Below, piece by piece: positions 57,007 to 64,000 of a stretch of 64,000 nt of DNA (positions within the stretch are counted from its first letter, which is position 1; the number at the start of each line of letters is the position of its first letter). The position numbers were made by a program, and so were the translations under genes. Source of the stretch: Limnanthes douglasii subsp. nivea (Eukaryota > Streptophyta > Magnoliopsida > Brassicales > Limnanthaceae); assembly GCA_036936605.1 (NCBI GenBank), contig JAUPFV010000005.1, forward strand, positions 149,669,195 to 149,733,194, in the 5' to 3' direction. The notes below the pieces were generated by a model. It saw nothing but the letters and a program-made list of their open reading frames with translations, did no database searches and was not told the DNA's origin.

Positions 57007-57085
57007 ATTAATAAAAATAAAATTAGACTTTTTAGAGGCTTAATTAATAAAAATAAAATTAGACTTTTTAGAGGCTTAATTAATA
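57007..57085. repeat. 36-bp tandem repeat, two units and a partial
   Basis: Unit ATTAATAAAAATAAAATT followed by AGACTTTTTAGAGGCTTA occurs at 57007 and 57043. Copy 1 (around 2640) has a single unit. Confidence 0.9.
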
Positions 57086-58287
57086 AAATGAAAGGATGCG
57101 ACAAGCCACCATCGTCACAGTGAAAATCATACTGTAAATATTTGAATACTTATCGTTGTGACAACCAACTTAATACTGCGACGAATTTTAAAATTTATGA
57201 AACATGCATGTACCATTGTCGCAACGGTAGTCAACGACACCGCATACAAAAAAACTTATATAACTTTTATACTTAGTCATTACGGCTTTAACCTTGTTCA
57301 ATGATCGAATCCCGTAATATTTAAAACTTATATGAAAATCATCATTTCGTCTTCTTAAAGTCTCAAACTAAAATTGTAATATGTATTTTCTGTAAAATCA
57401 TCTAAATCATGAATGATTTGACATATATACTCACTTTTATCGTCCACAAATAACATCAAAACTCAAAACCCTATATCATTTATTGAATTTAAATCAAACA
57501 TATTTTAAACTTTATATTCAAAATTTAAAACTTTCAAAAACTCATTCTCAATGGGTATCTCTCATACCACTTATTAAAAAATTATTTTTCATCTTATACT
57601 TACATCCTTGAGATTTTGAATCATCCTAAAATTTAGAAAAAACTTAGAGGACATAGCTATATTTTAAATTATGATTATTTCAATTAGATTAGAAGATTTA
57701 TATGAGGCTTTGAATCTTCTAAGAATTTGTAACTTGATCTTTATGTATGATTTGATTTCAAAGAACAATCAAAATTGATATTTTTTGCCTTAGTGTCTTA
57801 ATGTTTCAATGTAAAAAATATGAACTTTTATTTTCAAAATATGAAAAGTATGATATTTTTCGATTCAAAATTGAAACAATATTCTAAATGAAGACAAAAA
57901 CTTTATTAAATTGTCACTTTTATAAATCTTAGTAACTGTGTAGTCCCAAAATTTTCTTTTTTCTAAATTATTTATTTACTAATTTAATTTCTCATAATAT
58001 CCAGAATAAATATGATAATCATCTCCAATGCAAATTTTATCTATTAATCTAATAATAATTAATTATTTTATTGGACTAATGACAATAATAAAATATAATG
58101 ATAAAATATGTGACGAGTTGCCTAATAAAAATACTTCAACAATATTCAATTGAATAATTCTTGAATCTTTTCCATCATACTTTTTGTAACTATATAGCAT
58201 ATTTCCGCCTGATAATCGTGTCGATATTTTACATGTTGAAATAATACTTTCTATCTTCATATTTTTGTTCAAAATTTGCATCTATAT

Positions 58288-58412
58288 TTTTTTTTTTTTT
58301 TTTTTTTCCGGAGGGAACCCGCAGCCGCTACTCAGAGTGCAATGAGTGCCAAACCACCTTTTGGTCATAAGAATGCCATACTCAACCAACTCGGCTACCC
58401 CTTTGGAGGCGC
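58288..58412 (-). mobile_element. tRNA-derived SINE
   Basis: Flanked by a perfect 16-bp TSD AAATTTGCATCTATAT (58272-58287 and 58413-58428). On the minus strand it starts GCGCCTCCAAAGGGG, then has TAGCCGAGTTGG (RNA polymerase III A box, consensus TRGCNNAGYNGG), then GGTTTGGCACTC about 40 bp later (a weakened B box, GGTTCRANNCC), and ends in a run of about 20 A. About 125 bp in all. Family not named. Confidence 0.85.
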
Positions 58413-58799
58413 AAATTTGCATCTATATATATATATATATTATTTGATAAAAAAATTAAACATAAATACGTTAGTAATTAAAACTTTTTTTTATAATTAC
58501 TTAAACATCATATGAGATAAAAAGTCTACATCATCAACTGTATTAAGATTATTAGTTTTAATAGTGTAAGAGACAAATTTATATTAAAAACAATTTCGGT
58601 ATAAAAAACAGCAAAACTAAAAGAACATAGCTAAAAAATAATTATAGCCAATTAATATTATCGTATATAGTTTTATTAGTTTTAATTAACCATATTTGAT
58701 TAATAAAATTGTTATAGAACCCCAAAGGTTTCTAATTGAGTCGTTCGAACAATGATCACATTTTTATTCAGTGTATTTTATTGATATTTGCAGCTTATC

Positions 58800-59135
58800 C
58801 ATTCACGTCATTAGCTCATAAAAAATGCAGTATCATTTCATTTGCTATCATACATGGAGAGGTCTTGTCTTGCAGGCATGTGTTGAATGTCCAGATCTTC
58901 ATTATGATGCACCGTTCAGATCATACCGAGAAACAGCTCAGAGTCATGCAGCAGCTTGATGAAGATCACACCCTCACTCAACTTGCAAATGTTTGGTTGA
59001 ATCTGGCAGTGGGATGTTTCAACCATTTTACATCAATTATGAATGGTTATTGTACTTTATCTGATATATTCTTCTGTACAGGAAGCCTGTCTCATCTTTC
59101 AAGATATCTCTGAGAAGTCCCCAATGACTAGGTTG
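58800..59135 (+). pseudogene. Coatomer subunit epsilon gene fragment (two exons)
   Basis: Exon A, from 58876 after TTGTCTTGCAG, reads VLNVQIFIMMHRSDHTEKQL, RVMQQLDEDHTLTQLAN and VWLNLAVG. A roughly 75-bp intron-like spacer ends CTTCTGTACAG, and exon B (59082-59131) reads EACLIFQDISEKSPMT, followed by AG|GTTGTG. The combined wording matches plant epsilon-COP, a subunit of the COPI vesicle coat (recognised from family memory). Everything else of the roughly 290-residue protein is missing. Introns are retained, so this is a genomic fragment, either captured or left behind. Exon A's donor looks degraded (GTGGGATGTTT). Confidence 0.82.
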
Positions 59136-59906
59136 TGTAGTGCATTCACATAATTCATCTAAAGTAGACTATCCGGCCACAAGTTATGAGACGAACAGAT
59201 GATATGCCATACCATATTTCACATTTCAATCTCAGCTTAGTCTTCTGTGGTTTACGCTTAAAAACCAAAATCAAAACGAACGTCAATAAACCACCCTGAT
59301 CAGATGAAGTTAAAACCAAACCAATCATTTATAGGTTTTTGTTGTTTAAGCTTTTTCTAGCCAAAAGGCTAGTAAACTTCAATGTCTATTTATAGACATG
59401 TTTGTAGCAATGGGATAAGTATGGTCTCAATCAGTTTTATCAGTTCCTTGCTTCTTGTACTAATTCACTTCAATCAGTTTTATCAGTTCCTTACTTGCTT
59501 TACTAATTCATTTTGGTTCCTTATCTGGCCCCATTTTTTATATTGAACCACCAACCGAATCGGCAAGTACCAAACTTTAAAAGGCCGGTCCGCGGTTCTC
59601 AAGAACCATTAACAACCACTAACCATCCTAGTTTTGAGTCTAGTATGATATCGGACCAGATTTTATGTATGTGTAATTTATCTTACAAAATTTGACCCCT
59701 GAATAAACATAATAGCTAAATAATAACAAATTTTTATTCTATAAACTGTAAAAATTGATTAATAAATGTGTTAGTATGTAGTATATAGACAGAATAAACA
59801 AACAAAGCAGCTGCAAGCATTCTCTGGTTGAATGAAAAAGACAAATACTAATAGCTAAAACCAACTAAAGCTGCATACTCTACAGGTAAAGGAAACATTT
59901 GATCAA
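59136..59906. other. Intergenic region / 3' flank of the ALKBH9B-like gene
   Basis: No coding signal. It contains a 43-bp tandem duplication (59427-59512, unit TCAATCAGTTTTATCAGTTC...) and a palindrome GGTTCTCAAGAACC near 59595. From about 59660 the sequence is shared with the pseudogene at 54860, so it probably holds the 3' UTR. Confidence 0.6.
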
Positions 59907-62900
59907 CTAATTGTCAGAGAACCCTAGCTTTGATCCCCTCCCTCTATTCACAGATCCTTTTCTACCGCGGTTGAAATAACGGGGTTCAGATTGCGAATAA
60001 TTTCTTTCATAAGATCTCCGGTTTTGAGGGTTGGAATAATTTCTCTCATAAGATCCCCGGTTTTGAGGGTTGGAATAATTTCTCTCATAAGATCCCCGGT
60101 TTTGAGGGTTGGAATAATTTCTCTCATAAGATCCTCCGTTTTCTGGGTAGGAATAATTTCTCTCATAAGATCCTCCGTTTTCAGGGTTGGCTTCTCTTCT
60201 CAAGGGCTGCCTCTTATACATGTCATTGGATATGGAAGAATTGTGTGCTTTTGAGTTGTCCACCTCATAAGATAATGGTTGAATTCCAATCAGATCTGGT
60301 TCTGGGGTAAACTCAATTGGCTGCTTTGACTCGTCCATTTTTCGGAACGTGATCGATATCCTGAAAAATCCAAAGTAAGAATAGGCAACCAAGAGTCTTA
60401 AGCTGCATTTGGTTTGTAAATAACATTTACTTTTTTCTTTTTTACAAAAATTTAGAAAACGTGTTTGTAAGAAAAGGGCAAGACAGTTTGTTATGCATAC
60501 CTTTTGGTGGGAACAGCAGGCACACAATGCTTCGCAACATCTGCACCGTTTCCATTCAAGACAAGAACTGACCTGAAATGGTTAAGCAAATGTGATTTAT
60601 AAGACAACAATCATGATCATGCAAGGAGTTAAAACAAAAGTAAAAAACAAAAGGTTGATGTCTTTACCCAACAGGAAGGGGGATCGAAAAGGAACCACTG
60701 AATTCGCCAGGACCCAGAATCTTAAGCTCCGATCCGAATAATATGCTGCACTCACTAAGAAAAGATACGGTACAGAACGGGCGGAGAAAATCATGGTTGT
60801 CGATATGAGGAGGTATGCAGTCACCTTCGTCATAGATGTTAATGATACAGCTGTCGGGTACACAAGACGGTGGGAGCACATGCCAACTCACCAGTCTTCT
60901 AATGATTACTTTGAGAAGATGTGGTATTGGATCCACCATTTCGTTTTGGAGAATGCCTGGCGGGTTTCCATTTTTGTCCTGTCAGATAATATAGCTTATA
61001 AATATTTCCAATCGTTGGTGAGTCACTTGTAAGCTAAAATATGCTAGTTTAAAATCAGCAAATAAAAGACATTAATGTCTAAGAAAAAGCCAAAGGTTGG
61101 CTCCTGCTTTTACAAAAACTAGCTTAACAGTCAAATTCAATACATTAGCGTGAGGACAACACGAACAGGTTAAGACTCAAAATCTAAGCCAAAATATGAG
61201 AACCTGTATTTAAAGAGGTTAATAAAAAGAGAGCAAAACAAGATAGTAGAGAACAAAAAAAAGTTACCTTTTTAGGCATTTTTTATATCTTATGTTATGA
61301 CGAAAAACTTATAAAACTAAGTTTCTTTTAACCCTAACAAGCTAGACCCAACAATCAAACCTTTTTTGCTTATAAGACCAATAATAACCCGAAAAGCCTA
61401 TCTACATTAAACCCTAGGTTGATCTTTCTAACCACTAATAAAAGGCAATAGCAATAACTTAGGCAAAACTAACTATATCCAATGTTGAATTCCATCAACT
61501 AGATGCTAAAACCTAATTCATACCAACTTTCCATCATGCAGGGGAATTTAAGATAAAGGTCGATCTGAGATTCTTTGAAACCATTTATAAAGTAGGCCCG
61601 ATTCAAGAGAGTAAGGAAAAATTACCTTAGCATAATTGTAACAACAGCCAAATTGGATTGTCACGCGTCCTTTACCCTTCATCCACTTCCTGGGTGCTGT
61701 AAATGTACGCTCTGCAGGAAAAAGAACAAAAAGTAGAAATTTTGTAACTTGTTAGCAGAAACATTAAATTAAGATACTCAAGAGTATAGATTGGATTATT
61801 TTTATAAAATAGTTCCATCTGTGTAAGTTTCAGAATCATCTAGAGGATCAATTATCAATGAGAAAAAGTTATACGAGACAACTTCATGGAAAAGTGTTAA
61901 GCCATACCAATAGGATTAAATGCTAAACAAGAACAAAAAACAATCCAATACATTCAGGAACATTCTTCTGAACAACTGAGAACATATAAGACTCAAGTAT
62001 GTTTTTCACGTTAACACCCAAGCAGCTAGTACTAGTTAAAGTTTTAGCATTAGATGGGGAAAATAGGGCTTCAGCAACCATATTATAAATACAGAGGGCT
62101 CAATTAGTTTTATCTCAAATGTTTTTATCCAAAAAACCTGTAATCAATCCACAGCGATCACTTATCTAAATAATATTAAATTTCACCAAGGCAGGGATTC
62201 ATGAGGACAAAATGTATTGTTAGTTTCACAGCCAACACTAACATGAAGAGTCCAGAACAATGCAAAAAAGAAACACATATTTGCTAAAAGTTAGAACAGG
62301 AAATAACATAAATAGGCTAACCTTTGAATTCTCCTCTTTGACCCATCTCCTGAAGTGAATACACGAAATCAACAATCCTTTTCTGCTCCGCAGCACTGAA
62401 CACGGCCGTATGCAGCTCGAGTCCTTCAACAATGTTAACTAACTTCCCTTTAACTCTCTCAAAGCAAATAAAGTCTTTCTTCCTTTGAACATTCGTGAAG
62501 CGAATATACTCCCTCTGCTCCCTAGTTAGCTTCGGCCTTCCGAAGCCCTTTGATTCAGAATTCTCATTTTCCTCATCAAATTCATCTTCCTGCGCCATAT
62601 CTGCCCACGACATTCTTTCGTTCGATTTAGATTCAACTACAAATCTATTCTTAGGACTTTCTGGTACAATTTCTGATATCCCCTCTTCTAATTCCCAACC
62701 TTTTAAGGAACCGGTGTCTGCATCTTCTCCTTCTTTACAGCTTCCCAAAAAATGTGTGTGGCCATCTTTCCGGCTGAGGGTATAGTTCACATCCAAGTTA
62801 TCTTCACAGCTCGTAAAGGCATCTTTTGATGCTGAATTTCTTGTGATTGATAAAGACGAAACTGCATTCTCCAGCGAACTTACAGCTTCGGGAGTTCCAT

Positions 62901-63655
62901 CAGGCTCTGTAATTAGAAAATTAATAAAGAACATAAGGCAAAGTACTTAACAGAAGGTATTGACAAGGGAAACATATGCAGCAGAAAGGGGCATATGATC
63001 CTGTTTAGAATAAAAGCCTATACAAACTAGAAACTATGGACTTAAAGTAGAAAGATTACAGAAACAAGGCAAAATCGATGGATAATTACTTCGACTACGA
63101 TCTTTACAACAAATAAATTACCTTTTAGCCGCTAAAGTTAAAACCCTAGATTTATGGTTTATCTTAACCAGCAAGTCATTAAAGGTATACAATACATAAA
63201 GACTAGTTAGAAGAAAGCCTGCCCATCCAAATTACTCAATTTTCATTCCGTACAAACATTGATCAGCAAAGAAACCCTTACATAAACACTAGTTAGAAGA
63301 AACCCTTGGCCCATCCAAATCAATTACTCAGTTTTCATTAGATACAAACGTTGATCAGCAAAGAAACTCTTCACCCATCTGAACCAATTACTTAATTTTT
63401 CCATAGCCAAAGTAAGAACTTTACTAAGAAAGAGGGAAATACTTTTGTGAAATTGAGAAAGAATGAAAAAAACAGAATACCTGGATCTAGAGAGTGAATC
63501 CGATCGGTGAGGTTCCTAATACAGCCTTGACAAAGATCTCTAGAGAGAAAAGGAAGCCATGTCGTGAAAAATTCTTTGGCGATCTTGAGTTCAGACTGTT
63601 GGTACCTGAGTAGGAATGAATCGTCGTCGGTTTCCGGTCGACGGAGGTTTTTCAT
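59907..63655 (-). CDS. ALKBH9B: ALKBH9B-like RNA N6-methyladenosine demethylase, six coding exons
   Basis: Exons (minus strand): 63481-63655, 62322-62906, 61626-61711, 60668-60978, 60501-60572, 59907-60360. All have GT-AG ends and the phases sum to 561 codons (560 residues). The AlkB 2-oxoglutarate/Fe(II) dioxygenase core starts at RKWMKGKGRVTIQFGCCYNY; the iron ligands are H and D of PHIDNHD (60799-60807) and H of AKHCVP (60527-60529); the R of TKRISITF should bind 2-oxoglutarate. The N-terminal half is acidic and disordered (MSWADMAQEDEFDEENEN), and the C-terminus has five 13-residue repeats then RGRKGSVNRGRG. Family members remove m6A from RNA in the cytoplasm. Paralogue assignment (9A/9B/9C) is inferred. 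Confidence 0.92.
59994..60188 (-). repeat. Five 39-bp coding repeats in the ALKBH9B-like last exon
   Basis: The units encode NPENGGSYERNYS, YPENGGSYERNYS, NPQNRGSYERNYS (twice) and NPQNRRSYERNYS. They keep the frame. Tyr/Asn/Arg/Gly-rich repeats of this kind are common in RNA-binding, condensate-forming tails (inference). Confidence 0.93.
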
Positions 63656-63772
63656 GGTCAGAAAATTTAGAGTGAAAACTTGTCAAAATTGGCTATTTGC
63701 AAGAGAGACTATTTCGAAAGTTTTGGGAGACAATTTAGAAAATTGAATAACCGAGGTTTGAACTTTTAGGTC

Positions 63773-63780
63773 TTTATATA
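63773..63780 (-). promoter_or_regulatory. Candidate TATA box of the ALKBH9B-like gene
   Basis: On the minus strand, CCTATATAAAGACC lies about 118 bp before the ATG, leaving room for a short 5' UTR. Upstream sequence to 64000 is AT-rich with nothing else recognised. Confidence 0.6.
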
Positions 63781-64000
63781 GGAAAACTTTGGGTAGATTA
63801 GGAAAACAATAACAGGAAACAAAAATAAACAGGAAACATATGACTGTACTAAAAAAATAGTTACTGTTTAAAATCTATCTCCAATTATATTAGTAAACCA
63901 ACAATTTTAACATATTTTTTATTTTAAAATACTTTTTATACAAATGTTATAATTCTTTTAGAGAAAAGTACCTGAAAATACCCACTCAACTATCTTATTA

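Larger units (their letters stand above)
56934..58796. repeat. AT-rich dispersed repeat, copy 2
   Basis: Pairs with 2545-4140. It differs by a 36-bp tandem repeat (57007-57085) and an insertion of roughly 330 bp (about 58110-58436) that contains the SINE. A coatomer epsilon gene fragment begins just after its right edge; in copy 1 a gag fragment does. Confidence 0.85.

Noticed and set aside
58310..58412. Functional tRNA gene on the minus strand
   Set aside because: The A box fits, but the acceptor stem and B box do not form a cloverleaf, and an A tail and TSDs are present, so it is a SINE.
58276..58515. 79-codon plus-strand frame with a Phe run
   Set aside because: The Phe codons are the reverse complement of the SINE A tail and the rest is SINE body.
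59991..60254. Plus-strand repetitive frame (VLRVGIISLIRSP units)
   Set aside because: It is the antisense reading of the 39-bp repeats of the ALKBH9B-like last exon.

Overview
This window looks like plant nuclear DNA, almost certainly from a eudicot. It is AT-rich and consists mostly of nested transposable elements. Only one host gene appears intact. I cannot name the species from the sequence.

Layout. 1-2.4 kb holds a decayed Ty1/copia pol. 2.5-4.1 kb is an AT-rich repeat whose second copy lies at 56.9-58.8 kb. 4.1-5.05 kb contains two abutting Ty3/gypsy gag scraps, followed by a locally duplicated sequence. A Tat-type Ty3/gypsy element (Tat-1, 6339-17360, TSD ACAAG) sits inside that duplicated sequence. 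Its gag is itself split by a 4.2-kb chromovirus resembling the centromeric CRM group (7796-12002). Downstream is a decayed Mutator-like transposase on the minus strand.

The middle of the window is a head-to-tail duplication of a roughly 7.99-kb unit (A, 18518-32383; B, 32384-40377). Each unit carries part of the MULE, an old LINE reverse transcriptase remnant, a chromovirus protease remnant, an old LINE ORF1 and the end of a Tat LTR. Copy A alone holds a young, nearly intact L1-type LINE (21900-27760, 18-bp TSD). Copy B preserves the empty site. Copy B runs into a complete 10.5-kb Tat element on the minus strand (Tat-2, 40032-50557, TSD TCAAC), which lies between ORF1 and ORF2 of the old LINE; that ORF2 resumes at 50558.

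Both Tat elements carry an extra gene on the strand opposite gag-pol, between pol and the 3' LTR. The two versions are homologous. Each has a TATA box about 85-105 bp before its ATG and a short intron at the same codon and phase.

The right end (53.9-64 kb) is closer to host DNA. It holds a six-exon ALKBH9B-like RNA demethylase gene (59907-63655, minus strand), a decayed partial copy of its 3' end (54860-55490), an intron-containing fragment of a coatomer epsilon gene (about 58876-59131), and a tRNA-derived SINE with 16-bp TSDs. I saw no tRNA or rRNA genes, CRISPR arrays or prokaryotic features.

Inferred order of events: decay of the old LINEs, MULE and chromovirus; Tat-2 insertion; tandem duplication through its LTR; young LINE insertion into copy A.
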